Assembly: GCA_007844125.1 (NCBI GenBank)
Contig: CM017564.1
Location: 17,008,362 to 17,072,361, forward strand
Origin: Sinonovacula constricta
Lineage: Eukaryota > Mollusca > Bivalvia > Cardiida > Solecurtidae
Direction of reading: 5' to 3'
DNA: 64,000 bases
Shown: positions 50,901 to 61,473 of the stretch, in pieces
How positions within the stretch are numbered: the first letter of the stretch is position 1
Layout: each line of letters starts with the position of its first letter
Made by a program: the position numbers and the translations under genes
Notes under the pieces: model-generated
The model's input: only the letters and a program-made list of their open reading frames with translations
The model's database searches: none
What the model was told of the DNA's origin: nothing

Positions 50901-51888
50901 AATAGATTTTTTACACTCTTCATTAAACCAAGGCTTATTACGTTTTGATTTAGTCGAGGTCTTAGGTATACACCTTTCTGCAATATTGTGCAAAGTGTTT
51001 GAAAATACGACAATTTTGTCATCTACATTTTCTACTGAAGTTGGGACAAGTTCTGCAGAACAAAGTGCTGAGAACAGGTCCCAGTTTGCTCTGTCCATCT
51101 TCCAACGAGGATTATCGTCGCCTATTGGCGAAGTACAGTTTGTAAGTATTATAGGAAAGTGATCACTTCCACAAAGGTCATCGTGTACATCCCAAGTGTA
51201 ATCTAAATACACAGAGGGGTGACACAATGTTAAGTCTATCGATGAATAATGCCCAGTTGCGGGGTGCAAGTATGTTGGCTTTTTATTATTGGCCAGACAT
51301 ATGTCATTATGGGCAATAAAGTTTTCTATCGTCTTGCCCATATTATTGAAGTCACAACATCCCCATAGCGGGTTATGACCATTGAAGTCTCCAACGAGTA
51401 TATATGGAGTAGGCAGCTGGTTAATAAGATTATCTAAATCATCTTTAGATACATTTGAATTCGGTGGAAGATAAACAGAGCAAATAGTTACAACTTTATG
51501 TAGGGTTACACGGATAGCAACAGCCTGTATGTTCGTGTCAAGTTCCACTTGAGAGTGTGGCAATTTGGAGTTGACAATTATTGTCGATCCTCCAGATGCC
51601 CTCTCGCAAGCTGTATGTATATGATTATAACAAGTATAACCCTTAAAATTGAATTTATCAGAGTCTTTAAGAAAGGTTTCCTGAAGACAAAGCACAGCAG
51701 GATTTAGTGTAGATAACAGAATCAGTATTTCATTGTAATTGGCCTTAAGACCTCGACAGTTCCACTGAATGATGCTATTATTCATGGGATTATTAAACTT
51801 AGTTCTTGTAGACTATATTTTCGGTGCTTTTACAGGTGACCTTGGTGGTTTTTGGGTGTCCGATGGAGCCTCCATTAGACACTCAAAT
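47916..51888 (-). mobile_element. LINE copy 3, 5'-truncated, ORF2 intact
   Basis: The element retains the last ~24 codons of ORF1 (ending SPVKAPKI), all of ORF2, and the conserved 3' UTR with an AAATAAATAAATAA-type tail. The 12-base duplication on both sides fixes its ends at 47916 and 51888, so truncation happened during insertion. It belongs to a subfamily distinct from copies 1 and 2 (many substitutions, FVDD in place of YVDD). Confidence 0.92.
48108..51785 (-). CDS. LINE ORF2 polyprotein, intact (copy 3)
   Basis: 1225 residues starting MNNSIIQWNCRGLKAN, same domain order as copy 2: APE endonuclease (VGDFNGHNPLWG, GSDHFPII), reverse transcriptase (GVPQGSILS, SLFVDDFVICY near residue 662), RNase H (YTDGSKTDT, FSDSLSVL, PSHVGIRGNEDAD) and a C-terminal Cys/His cluster. 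The RT core has FVDD rather than YVDD; Phe at this place is common in LINEs. No lesion, although without a 5' end this copy cannot transcribe itself. Confidence 0.92.
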   Translation of the reverse strand: MNNSIIQWNCRGLKANYNEILILLSTLNPAVLCLQETFLKDSDKFNFKGYTCYNHIHTACERASGGSTIIVNSKLPHSQVELDTNIQAVAIRVTLHKVVTICSVYLPPNSNVSKDDLDNLINQLPTPYILVGDFNGHNPLWGCCDFNNMGKTIENFIAHNDICLANNKKPTYLHPATGHYSSIDLTLCHPSVYLDYTWDVHDDLCGSDHFPIILTNCTSPIGDDNPRWKMDRANWDLFSALCSAELVPTSVENVDDKIVVFSNTLHNIAERCIPKTSTKSKRNKPWFNEECKKSIRKRRAALKQFDVRPTDTNLNNLKKERAQSRRTIKHAKRSSWQKYVSEINGKTSIKNVWSAIKKISGKPSYSTVNHLKTNGTVITDKQNISNTLAENFAQNSSSANYTPQFQTFKHSAEREKVNFKSNNNETYNQSFSLKELKDALNKSHDTAAGPDDIPYQFLKHLPIRSLNLLLSIFNEIWISGKVPDSWKNAFIIPLHKQGKDPTDPQSYRPIALTSCICKTLERMINNRLVWYLESNNLISEYQSGFRHQRSTVDHLVRLETLIRDAFIKKEHLVAVFFDLEKAYDTAWKHGILKDLGDLGLRGRLPIFIDSFLSDRNFQVKIGSTLSSVRKQEQGVPQGSILSVTLFNIKINNIVKTLHEGVDCSLFVDDFVICYRSKNMSTIERQLQQCLNKLQKWSNTNGFKFSPTKTNCIHFCQKRGIHVDPELFLNNIRIPVVQETKFLGVIFDRKLTFLPHINYIKKKCLKALNLLKYLSHTDWGADRKTLLLLYRSLIRSKLDYGSIVYGSARRSYLQMLDVVHNQGLRLALGAFRTSPVQSLYVEANEPSLFLRREKLSLQYIIKLVSNPDNPTFNCVFNPKHEELNDRSPKALRPLGLRLKDSINTSGIKLENISENPTIEHPPWQLRSPDVNLELCKNKKSNTDPLILRSEFLEILDKYCDHLHIYTDGSKTDTHVGCASVSNSHCIKQRLPNNSSIFTAEIQAINLSLDFISEHSGEKYVIFSDSLSVLQSINSLNYSNPHVRTVLVKLQSLYDTNEISFCWLPSHVGIRGNEDADRGAKSASALTETDLCIPHTDFKPLIYRHILTKWQTGWDSIVCNKLHVIKPNVGANVSVCRESRREDVALTRCRIGHTRLTHSYLLKREVQPVCVPCQEPLTVNHILLQCIDTDHIRSKYFNVHNMYELFRTVSDSKLVCFLNDIGILSKL

Positions 51889-52052
51889 AACTACCCTTAT
51901 ATTTGCTTGAGCGTTAGCAAGGGAGCTATACCACTACCATTTTTAAACGACTTTGGCATGTCGCGGCACGGAATCGAACCCGGGCCTGATGTACCTGGAG
52001 CCGACGCTCTACCGATTGCGCTACCAGGTCCGGTAAACGTGAAAGTGTATAA
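51889..52052 (-). repeat. SINE, tRNA-related head and 5' body
   Basis: The - strand reads GGACCTGGTAGCGCAATCGG (A box), CCCGGGTTCGATTCC (B box), then a body with GGTAGTGGTATAGCTCCC, running into the duplicated target AACTACCCTTAT. It continues at 47903-47735 on the far side of LINE copy 3. Together the two parts form one SINE of roughly 330 bases. Confidence 0.8.
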
Positions 52053-52460
52053 TTTTACATAAAATCAGTTGCTCGATGCTGTCTGTGTGTAAGTTGGTGT
52101 TTTATTTCTCATTATCCCAAGCTTGTGAAATAGCATGTTCAAATCTCAAAGCGGCGCAGGGAAAAATGAAAGAAAGATGATATTAATACTCAAACTACAT
52201 CTTTCAACCTGTGTCAATTGTTCACTCTGTCCTACCTGACTTAGACATTCAGTTAGTGACAGTGAAATCGAGACCAAAGTGGATCCTTGTCCCACTTTGC
52301 TGAATAAGTCGGGACATTCTGAGTAACATTGATGGGAAATTCATTCATCTGGAACCGGATCAAGAGGCACAATATGTTATTACAAGGCACAACATGTTAT
52401 AACAACATGTTTATTAAAAAGATTACATGTATTTTGAACTTTGAATGACTGTTAGTGTGT
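52053..52460. other. Intergenic, no gene recognised
   Basis: No ORF, RNA or strong repeat. A short imperfect doublet (ACAAGGCACAAYATGTTAT) lies near 52365-52400. Confidence 0.5.
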
Positions 52461-53490
52461 TATATTGTACTGGTTTGTTGCTGGCTTGTTCTTTCCATTT
52501 CGTCGATTGGTAAACGTGCCATATTATAAATAAATCTTTAGTAGCGACACCGGCCGTAATAATATCCTCTGCGTTCTTTTGAAGACCCTCCTTCAGTAAC
52601 ATTCTTATTGCGATAAATACTTCAATATGGCGGGTGGGCGGAGTTTTTTCATGCGCTGATATGTTTTAAAGTTACTGTTGACATGCGCTGGTATTTATTT
52701 ATCAGTCATCACATGTGCTAATACTATTGTTTGTGAATATTAACCCCGAACTGATGAATACATTACACGGTAGTTGCTGGTTCAATTTCCCGCGCTAACC
52801 ATTTTAACAGCACGAAAATCTCGTGAATAACGAAAAAATCATTTATCACGGCGAAATATTTTCGGCAAGCACATGTTCTTAATTTATTTTACAACTGATA
52901 TTGGAGCGTGTGCAACTACCGTGTAATGTATTCATCAGTTCGGGGTTAATATTCACAAACAATACAGTAAGAAGCACATGAAAACATGCCAATAATTAAC
53001 TAATTAAGGTTTCCACTAAATTTGGATAGGTAAATAAGAAAAGGCCCTATCAAAATTTTCCCAGATATTTAAATTTTATCTACCAGTAGACAAAAGCAAA
53101 CAAGGTAAATGCAAATGTGACAAAAACACAGAGACGAGACATAACACACATAAAGAAAAAACATCAGTTACCGCCTTCGAATTCTTTAAGAGACCGACGG
53201 GGATCCACTTTTCGTATTTGCGAAAGGACAAGTGCGTCTCCCTTCACCTCTCAGAGGTGATAGAGCTTGTTAGTACATTACCACAATTAGCTGGTACAAT
53301 GATCTTTTGCAAAACAGGGTAGGTATACTTTTACTCATTTATCTATGCCGATTCTACAGATTATTTTCTTGCTTTGGATTGACTAAGACAACGTATTTTT
53401 ATACGCAGGTTTTGATGCACATCTTTTATGTCAAGGGATTGGTTTATTTAAAAATGTACGAGTTCAATGCATTCCTCAAACCATGGTTAT
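52461..53490 (+). repeat. Dispersed repeat R, copy B (most complete), with PolB exon
   Basis: A continuous version of the repeat that copy A has in pieces. It contains the MITE 52727-52962, the segment shared with copy C (53026-53175), an open part with a GTTAGTAC site where copy A has the GTAAGT donor, an acceptor ACGCAG before 53409 and an exon with DAHLLCQGIGLF and CIPQT matching the Polinton PolB. Homology to PolB ends near 53484. It lets insertion sites in copy A be read directly. Confidence 0.8.
52727..52962. mobile_element. Tc1/mariner-like MITE with perfect 51-bp inverted arms
   Basis: Left arm 52727-52777 (TTGTTTGTGAATATTAACCC...) and right arm 52912-52962 are exact inverse copies, separated by about 134 bases. 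TA flanks each side, and copy A of the host repeat (near 25270) has the uninterrupted site with one TA. A TA duplication is the mark of Tc1/mariner elements. There is no coding capacity. Perfect arms point to a recent insertion. Confidence 0.88.
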
Positions 53491-53739
53491 AAGATGCGTT
53501 CTCCACAGCAGACGTTAGCTAAAAGCATGCCCACTCAATTTTTAAAAAGTGGGTATCTGTACCCACTACCTTTGAAAAAAGTGGGTACATGCTTAAAAAC
53601 TTGGGTACACTGTACAAAAACAAAAAACAAATGGAAATTTTGTTTTAAAGTTTATTTTATTTCATTGACAGTCTGACATTCATGAACATGACTGCATTCT
53701 TGCATATAATCATGATGGCTTAAAGGCCTGTGCAGTTTT

Positions 53740-55664
53740 TTAAATTATAACATCTTTTTCTGGATTAAGCATTTTCTTGCAGTAGTACTCTATGACCATC
53801 CTGTTCTGCACATTGTCAACAGTCCGTCTGCAGGAAGTTGCTGTGTGATGGCGGTTTTGAAGTGAAAAACCCCTTTCACATGGCACTGATGTTAAAGGGC
53901 AAGTGCACAAGACTGAGGCTAACGTTGCAAAACCCTGGGTATGCCTCTTTGTAGTCATATATCACCTTGATGCAAAATTCTGTCAAACCCAAGTCTCTAT
54001 TTTCATTCATAACATTCTTAAACTGACGAAATTAGTGTCTCAGTTCATCTGCATTCACAAGTGGTGCTGGACCATTACCATAGTATTCTATACAACACTG
54101 TAAGCTGTCTAAGGCGTATTCTGCAATAGCATTGCCAACTGGCAGACTTTGTGAAAACTTTTCCCTGATATTCACATAGTGGTGTCTTTGTAAAAGATTG
54201 GTTTAAACATGAATTCCCTGGTAGTTGGACTCTTCTTCTATCTGCTCAATTGCTTGTTCAGTATAGAAAGGGTCATCATCTGCACACTCCCTTAAAGTCT
54301 GTTTTAAAGCCTGAATATTGGTTTTCAATGTTGCAATGTCCAAAGTGTCAGACTGGAACAGTTTTGAAATTCTGTTTAGCTCTTGCAATATATCCCTAAG
54401 AAAGCTTAGAACAGACACAAATTTGATTTTTTATCTTTTTCAAGATGCCTCTAGCTTTCTGGGAGCCCTCTGTCCTTGGATTTGCTGAAATTTTATGCTC
54501 AAGACCTAAAATCAAACAAGAGAATGAATCATGTACACAGTTTATAGCCTCACAAAATGAAAGCCAGCGCACTCGAGTTGGCTTTCTGAAGCGCTTTACT
54601 GTTTTATTCATTATCTTTTGAAGTTTTTGTTAGCGAGGTGCAGAGTATTGATAGAACTTGAAGATATTAATCATTGTTTCATTTATAACTTTCATGTAGG
54701 GGATCTTCTTGGCAGCCCAGTATGACACTAAAGATAGTCTGTGTGCTGCACACCATATGTGCACGATTCTTGGATTTTCACTTTTCATGCGAACGCCAAC
54801 TCCGTTTAATCACCCCATCATTACCGATGCACTATCACTTTCTAAACCAGAAACTTTAGCAGCTTCAATACCATTTTCCTGAAAAAAGTTCATTATACAA
54901 TTATAAACAGTCTCTGTCTTCCCATCATTAATAGTAACATTGGCACAAAACTCAATTTTTACAGTTCTGTCATGTATAATCTTACAAAACAATACCAGTT
55001 TCTTGTTAACTGCTATGTCAAGACTTTAATCAAGCATTATACCCCTAAGGGGCTATTTTTCAGTCTGACTACAACCGTGTCAGCTAAAACATTTCTGAAA
55101 TGTTGAGGCAGCTTGATTATTTGTGTAAATTCCATTACTGAAAAACACTGAAGCACCATTAGCAAGTTGTAAGTCACTCAGATTTAGATATCTACGGTTG
55201 GACAAATTATTTTCAGCAATAAACAAAGCTGTTCGAATCTGTGCCTCCAACACGGGCATTTTTTTCTCTTTTATACACTTCTTAGCTGCCACCATGTATT
55301 CTTTCTCTTTTATTGCTTGTTTGGCTTTAATATGGTCTTTTAGTTCCATATGTCTTACCAATGTTGAATGGTGATAGTTTTTGTAACCACTAACAAAGGT
55401 ATTGCTTGCCCCACTAAGCTTCTCACAAAACATACAAAACATTAAATTATTGTCATCTTTTCTCAGCCAAGAGAATTCCTGCAGCCAACTCTCCTGCCAG
55501 TTTTTAGGTTTCTTAGATGTTTGTTTATCAGCTTTTGAGGGAGGCGTGTTACAGTTTTGGCTGTTGTTGTTATGGTCTTTTTGTGTGTTGCTCGCAGCCT
55601 GCTCTGTTTTTTTTCTGTATTTCACTTTCTGGAGGCCCTGGGTCATCTTTATTAAACCCTGCAA
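53740..55664 (-). pseudogene. hAT transposase (ZNF862/KIAA1586-like), broken
   Basis: The - strand pieces line up as one gene: a Lys-rich start and zinc finger-like region (LMFCMFCEKL ... HMELKDHIKAKQ, 55664-55080), then a core with GLESDSASVMMG near 54815, VHIWCAAHRLSLVSYW near 54735, RVRWLSFCEAI near 54560, and the C-terminal dimerisation segment TSVPCERGFSLQNR near 53880. This is the layout of hAT transposases of the ZNF862/KIAA1586 type. Frames shift several times and stops occur near 54808 and 54650, so the gene is dead. Terminal repeats were not identified. Confidence 0.82.
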
Positions 55665-55944
55665 AAATAAAAAAAATTAAACAAACATCCCAATTTAGAT
55701 TTTTTTCAACAAAATTCATAGTAATTTGACATTATTGAAAAAACATGAATTGCATGACTAATCATACATGGCCATTAATTATTGGCAATCGATGTTTACG
55801 AAAATATTTAAATTTGTTTTAAAAAATCACTGGCTAAATGCTTTCTACAAGTATGTTACGGTACATGGCTGAAGCGAGCGCAACCTCAATGACAATCCGC
55901 GGAGTTTAATACAGTACTGAAAATCACGAAATTGACATGTTTCC

Positions 55945-56125
55945 ACTCCGTTTCGTTTCCATTTCAGTTGGAAGCGTTCGCCGCTCCGTTTCCATTCCGT
56001 TTCCGTTCCGTTTTTTTCGCTTCCAGCGCTGCATTTCAAACGCCTCCAGCGTTTCTATCGTTTCTTCCGTTTCTATCGTTTATTCCGTTTCTATCGTTTC
56101 AAGCGTTCCGTTTCGCTCCGTTGCG
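55945..56125 (+). repeat. Degenerate CGTTTC-type tandem repeat
   Basis: Repeated TTTCCATTCCG, TTTCTATCG and similar octamer-to-undecamer units. It gives artificial Ser/Phe-rich ORFs on + and is best read as a simple repeat. Confidence 0.75.
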
Positions 56126-56814
56126 ATTTTGACTAAAAGTACTTCCGGTGTGTTTGCAAAATGGCGAAAGAAGTAAACATTCTGGGCAGAGACACAAAAT
56201 TACGATCAGTCGTCAGATTTTGTATGCCCTCCTGAAACCGCCTAAACATCAGAGGAATCTGCGCTTTAGGTAATAGTAGGCTAATCACGATATAATGTGT
56301 CACTACTTAGATTTTTTACGCAGAAAAACTTAAAATTTCTATTATAAAACACCAGGTAAAGAGTCAACCTTCACAAAGTGCGTATGTTTTTCCCATTTAG
56401 ACTGTCCTACAAAAACGTTCAACACACTCTATTGTTGTCACACATTTTCGCGACTTTCAAATATCTGGGTCCGGGGATATCAGTGAACGGAAGAATGAAA
56501 CGAACTATAAAGATGATTTATTAAACTTTTGAAGAAATTGAGCATTTTGTAAAATAAGAATATTGAGATGTGATTCTTTTCATCAGCATATTGCATGTTA
56601 TAACAAATTGAGTTATATAATCTATGATATTTGGGATGTGTTTCTTTTCAAATCTGCAAATTGCACATCATTATCATAATTATATACCGTCAGAATTATA
56701 TACATATACTCATAGATACCTGTTTACAAGATATCTTTGCTATGTGGGATGTTTTGCGTTTCAAATCATAGGTCAGCTGGAAAACTTCCTCACAATAAAT
56801 TTTGCCTCGACTGG

Positions 56815-56882
56815 GACTCGAACCCACATTGTGAAGGGCTTATGAGTTACAGGATTTGACTAAGTGCTCAGTATAGGGCGCC
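56815..56882 (-). repeat. tRNA-derived SINE head
   Basis: On the - strand GGCGCCCTATACTGAGCACT begins the head and GTGGGTTCGAGTCCC supplies the B box. Same type as 46566-46663, from which the first seven bases are shared. Confidence 0.5.
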
Positions 56883-57035
56883 CAATTTAGTAATAATATC
56901 TTTGAAATTTGGGATGCGTTTCTTTTATTATCGGCATATGGCCTTCAATAACCTTTTCAGTTATATAATTATAAAAGATGTTTAAAATTTGTTATCTACA
57001 CTGCTGTCCTTTCTAAATGTAGTCAGTTTTGTACC

Positions 57036-57085
57036 TGGGCCATGGTAGTCCAATTGGTAGAACATCGACAGCTGGATTGTTTTAT
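57036..57085 (+). repeat. tRNA-like 5' half
   Basis: GGGCCATGGTAGTCCAATTGG resembles a tRNA 5' half with A box; the 3' half with a B box is missing. Probably a truncated SINE. Confidence 0.35.
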
Positions 57086-57392
57086 ATATATATATTTTTT
57101 AAGATTAAAATATCACGACTCAGTTGTATTATTACTAATTCAATTATTCACAAAATATTTTTGAAAAAGTAGTTTTATGATGCAAAACATAAGTTGTTGG
57201 TGCATGTTCCCAATTACGTAAATGCAGGGAGCGATCATTTTATCTTATGTAAAGCAGTGGAGATAAGTGAAAAATTTATCAAATTATTGGAAATTAAACA
57301 ACATGTACACTTAGCAGTAAAAACATGTATCATTTTACTTGTATCTTTTAGTTTACATTTTACTGATAAGGCCGATATTCCTTGGACTACCA

Positions 57393-57490
57393 GTGTAGAT
57401 CCAGATCAGCTAGTACATCCATGTTGTCTGATCTTGATTTACACTATTGACAAGAAATGAATAGTGTAGATCCAGATCAGTCAGAATCTG
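57393..57490. repeat. GTGTAGATCCAGATCAG-type short repeat
   Basis: Two near-adjacent copies of GTGTAGATCCAGATCAG with inverse partners (GATCTTGATTTACAC, TCTGGATCCACAC). Further copies lie at 58350-58375, 58500-58540, 58838-59047 and 61370-61395. They are short palindromic elements that recur in bivalve DNA (recalled). Confidence 0.65.
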
Positions 57491-57592
57491 GATCCACACA
57501 GTTCGCCCATGCGATAAGAGGTGTACATATGAAGTTATTGGTTAATAGCTCTAAATATGTTGCTAACCAGAAATTTTTGCTTTTATTTTCAG

Positions 57593-60068
57593 GCATAGAA
57601 AAATCCTTGATGTTCATCTGAGAGTAATAGATCACCTCCTTCGCAAGAATCCAGAAGTAACAGCACAGCAACTACAAATGGTTCTTCTTTGTGACTTTGG
57701 TTTAAGTGTTACCATACAAAGTATCTCTCTGATTAGAAGAAAACTCGGATGGACAACAAGGAGAGTTAAATACTGTCAGCTGATTTCGAACAAAAACAAA
57801 CAAGCACGGATGGACTGGTGTCTTAAGTCACTCTCTTCAAAAGATACATTAGAAGATGTTATTTTTACTGACGAAACTGCAATTGAAATGTCGGCTAGTG
57901 GGAGGATTTTCTTTTACAAGAAGACATCTGAATTTGATCGATTGCCAGGAAAATCAGCAAAGCCAAAACATCTCTACAAGGTTTGTAAAATATGTAGACC
58001 CAGTTGTAAAATGAAAATAATGTTATATATTGAAATATTAGATTTGATTCTTTGTGTTGTTGTTTGTGTGTTTTTTTTTAAATGACAAATATTGCCAGTG
58101 AATATTTTAATCAAAACATAAATAAAAAAATCCGTATATACGTAAGAAATTATAATTTTCCATATACTAGTTTCCTTTATTTCATGTTTGATAAATATAA
58201 AAGATTAAATAAATTTTTATTTCTGAATGAGTTAGTCAATGATGTTGGCAAACGCAGTTTAAATCTGAACAATCTCATGCTAACATTAACAGTTCACCTT
58301 CAATTGTGGAAGTTTTTGAGAAAAAATATTTTATCTTTGGTCTCATATGTGCAGGCAGATCTGGATCTACACTGGTTGCAAAGTAAATGGGATATACCGA
58401 TAAACCATATTGATAGAGTTAGGGTTAAAGCAGCTAAGTTTTAAATGTATTTTCAACATTTGTTGCAATTGAGCTTTTCAGCTGAATAGCGATCAGTAAC
58501 CCTGTGTAGATCCTGATTTGACTGGATCCTCATGGTGATCTTATATTGCAAATTTGCAAATTTATTTGCAATACTTTGGTCAACCATTAAAACAGTGAAA
58601 AATAATCACATAATAATTTTCAACTTAGATATGCATCAAAATAAATCATGTTTACAGGTTCTGATGTGGGGTGGCATTTCATACAGAGGTAGAACACCTT
58701 GCTGCATTTTTACTGGTATTATGGACTCCACGATTTACCAACAGATAAATGGCACAAACCTCCTGCCATTTGTTCGGACTCATTTTAGAGATGGCTACAG
58801 ATTTTACCAGGTAATTTAACTTAAACTTAAAGGATGTATTTCACCTTTTCCTCCTAAATACACCTTTGTGGTGTGAGTGAACAGTGTAGATCCATATAAG
58901 CTGGCACATCTTTGCCGTCTGATCAGGATCTACACTGTTGGCTTTTTTATTCATTAGGTTATTTCTTATCTGACAAAGATGCAACCAGTGCAGATCCAGA
59001 TCAGATGGCAAAGATGTGTCGGCTGATCTGGACCTACAAAGGGTTAATCGTTTTATTTGATTTCATAGTAGGTAGGGATGCATGAAAACTGAAGGGTAGA
59101 TTAGGTTCAAAATATACAAAGGGGAGCTGAAAATGTCCAAGATAAGAGGTCAATATTGCCATCTGTCACCTGGATACTCTTGCTGTCAATGAATACTTGA
59201 GTCTATAATTTGTGAAAATATTGAATTGTGCTTAACCTAGCTAGGCTAGGTGATGTGAACAGTAACATGAGTTACCAATTTTCCATTACTGCTCATGAAC
59301 ATGCTCTACACAAAGTTCACAAATATTCTTCATATATATGTGCAAAATAAAAATGTACACTTATTGGGAGTTCTATACATTTAATATAAAAACTAAAATC
59401 TTTATTACAGGTACTCTATGCTAGTGAAACGTATATGATAGGTTAAGAAAATTGTAATGAGTAATTGCCTTGTTTTAAGCAGTATTGTATGTATGATTAG
59501 TATTTTAGTCTGTATTTGGTTTATATTCTATTTTCAGGACAATGACTCAAAACACGTTAGTAGATCAACCAAACAATGGATGGTGGAAAATGGAATGATG
59601 GACTATGTGATGGTAACACCAGCCTCTTCACCAGACTTAAACCCAATAGAAAACGTATGGGCAGCTTTTAAAGACCACCTCCAACGTGTTGTCAAACCAA
59701 AAAGAAAAGAGGAGCTTATACAAGGCATTGTACATTGGTGTGAGAGTTTGACCCCAGAAAAGTGTGGCAGATACATTGATCATGTCCATCGTGTTATTCC
59801 TCATGTGATTTTAAACAATGGCGGACCAACAGTTTTTTTAAAGCAGTTGTGTTTCAAAATGTTTCTGCTGAATACAGGGTGTCAACAAGACGTGTGCATT
59901 TTATATTTCAATATTAATCCTATACTTCATCAAGTATGGTTCCATGAAAATTCCATGATCAGGATTAAGACTGTTTTGCCTTTAGTTATTAATGACTTAG
60001 ATTTAGATCAGACTGCATGGTTGTCAAAAAATGATAATAAAACATGTTTCTATTACCACTTTGTATGA
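57593..60068 (+). CDS. Tc1-like transposase gene, three coding exons, DD36E
   Basis: Exons are 57593-57980, 58658-58810 and 59538-60068; the last two joins keep phase zero, with donors AAG|GTTTGT and CAG|GTAATT and acceptors TTTACAG and TATTTTCAG. The first exon opens in mid-codon, so an upstream exon must exist. Exon 1 holds a helix-turn-helix-like region (VTAQQLQ, SLIRRKLGW) and the first catalytic Asp (VIFTDETAI); exon 2 has VLMWGGIS; exon 3 has DNDSKH and SPDLNPIENVW. Between the first Asp of DND and the Glu of IEN there are 36 residues. No stop or frameshift occurs over 356 residues. An intact, intron-bearing copy without seen terminal repeats may be a domesticated gene; an intron-containing transposon cannot be excluded. 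Confidence 0.75.
58838..59047. repeat. MITE-like repeat in the second intron of the Tc1-like gene
   Basis: Begins CACCTTTTCCTCCTAAATACACC and ends near AAGGGTTAATC, with GTGTAGATCC and GATCAGGATCTACACTG inside. Similar ends and core occur in the element 61348-61473. The ends here are degraded. Confidence 0.5.
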
Positions 60069-61347
60069 TGTCAGTATGGGGATGTGGAAATTGTTAAATA
60101 ATAGAAATAAATAATAAATACATATATGACAAATGTTGATAATATGACCCCTTAAAATTTTTGAAATGGGTGACATGACCCCAGGTTTAAAATTTTTTTA
60201 GTGTATTCTTGTAATACATGTATGCATATGTTCAAATGTTGTTTTTTTTGCAGACAATAAGTGATTATTGATAAATTTTATTCAGATTCATGTGTATTAT
60301 TATATTACTTGCTAAGAATATTATCTATTTTTCAAATATTTTTGATTGAAAACATGTTTTTTGCCTTAATTTTTATTTGCAGAATTTGATAAAACAATTA
60401 TTTATCTGTCACTCAGATAATCCCTATATCAAAATAAGCTCATCTCAGGATTTTGTCTTGTTTACTTTTTCAATTGTTAGAAGGTTATGAAACCATTCCC
60501 AGGAAAGTGTATTTATTTGCGACAGTTGACCGACTCTCTTTGTTTTTTATTATAAATATTATGTTTTTAAACACAGCAAGTTATAGATAGTATAAAATAG
60601 TTAATTTAAAATGAATAAATATTTTTTGAAGTATTACTTTCACACATTACATCTTGTAATATTGTAAATCAATATATTTGCAGTACTTTATGGATTTTGT
60701 GGGCAGATCAATCCTGAAAAAAATGGGGGACCATAGTAACTATTCAAGGGGAAAAAATTAAACTTGGAATAATGATAAGGGGCAAGGAGAGGATGTGCAT
60801 TGAACTAGAAATATACCCACATAAAACATTGACTGAGAATGTAAAAAGCTTCCCTGGACACATCTCAATATCTCTGCAAAGAAACTGAATGTGCTTGGAA
60901 GATCGAGCATTGAGAAAATTGACAATTAACACCTTTCTTTATGCAGTATTGTGTGCCTTGTGACAATGTTGTTTATCACAAAAATATTTCGGTAAATATT
61001 AACTCTAGTTTATAAGTTATAGCAGAATTATTCTATTTTTGTATAATTGAATTACCAAACAGCTTATTGATAAGCTCTAAAACTGCTGTAAACAACTGTA
61101 ACTATCTTCCAGTAGTTCATGTCTTCACGATTTCATTATTAGGCATTTAATTTATGCTGATATATATCAGCATGATCGCTATAGTTTGCCTTGAAATGAC
61201 TTTTTATTTTTTGATTACTAAACACAACAAGTATAACTTTGAAACTTTAATTGATATTTCTAAAACACAAATAAATATAAATGATTAACAATATTATTGT
61301 GATTATATATATGATTAACAAATATTAACAATAACAAGGTAGTTTAA
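60069..61347. other. Intergenic, no gene recognised
   Basis: AT-rich, many T and A runs; no ORF with support. It is the likely 3' flank of the Tc1-like gene. Confidence 0.5.
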
Positions 61348-61473
61348 CCCTTTCCTCCACATATACAACTTTATAGATCCAGATCTGATCAGGATTACAC
61401 TGTCCGCTTTTAAGATTTATTAGGTTTAGTACACTGGTTGCACCAAGTAAAAGTGTATGTTTGGAGGAAAGGG
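61348..61473. mobile_element. piggyBac-like MITE, 126 bp
   Basis: Ends CCCTTTCCTCCA and TGGAGGAAAGGG are exact inverse copies, extending with mismatches to about 20 bases, and TTAA flanks both sides (61344-61347, 61474-61477). TTAA targets with CCC...GGG ends are the marks of piggyBac elements. It contains the GATCCAGATCTGATCAGGAT core of the short repeats near 57400 and 58900. Confidence 0.75.

Larger units (their letters stand above)
55665..57592. other. Intergenic with simple repeat and SINE heads
   Basis: 55945-56125 is a degenerate CGTTTCYATTC-type tandem repeat. tRNA-type SINE heads lie at 56815-56882 (-) and 57036-57085 (+). No supported gene; the ORFs over the simple repeat are artefacts. 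Confidence 0.55.

Noticed and set aside
55932..56176. Ser/Phe-rich ORFs on +
   Set aside because: Products of the CGTTTC-type simple repeat in several frames at once.
58082..58444. 120-codon ORF between Tc1-like exons
   Set aside because: Lies wholly within an intron with matching splice sites on either side; AT-rich composition and part of a short repeat at its end.
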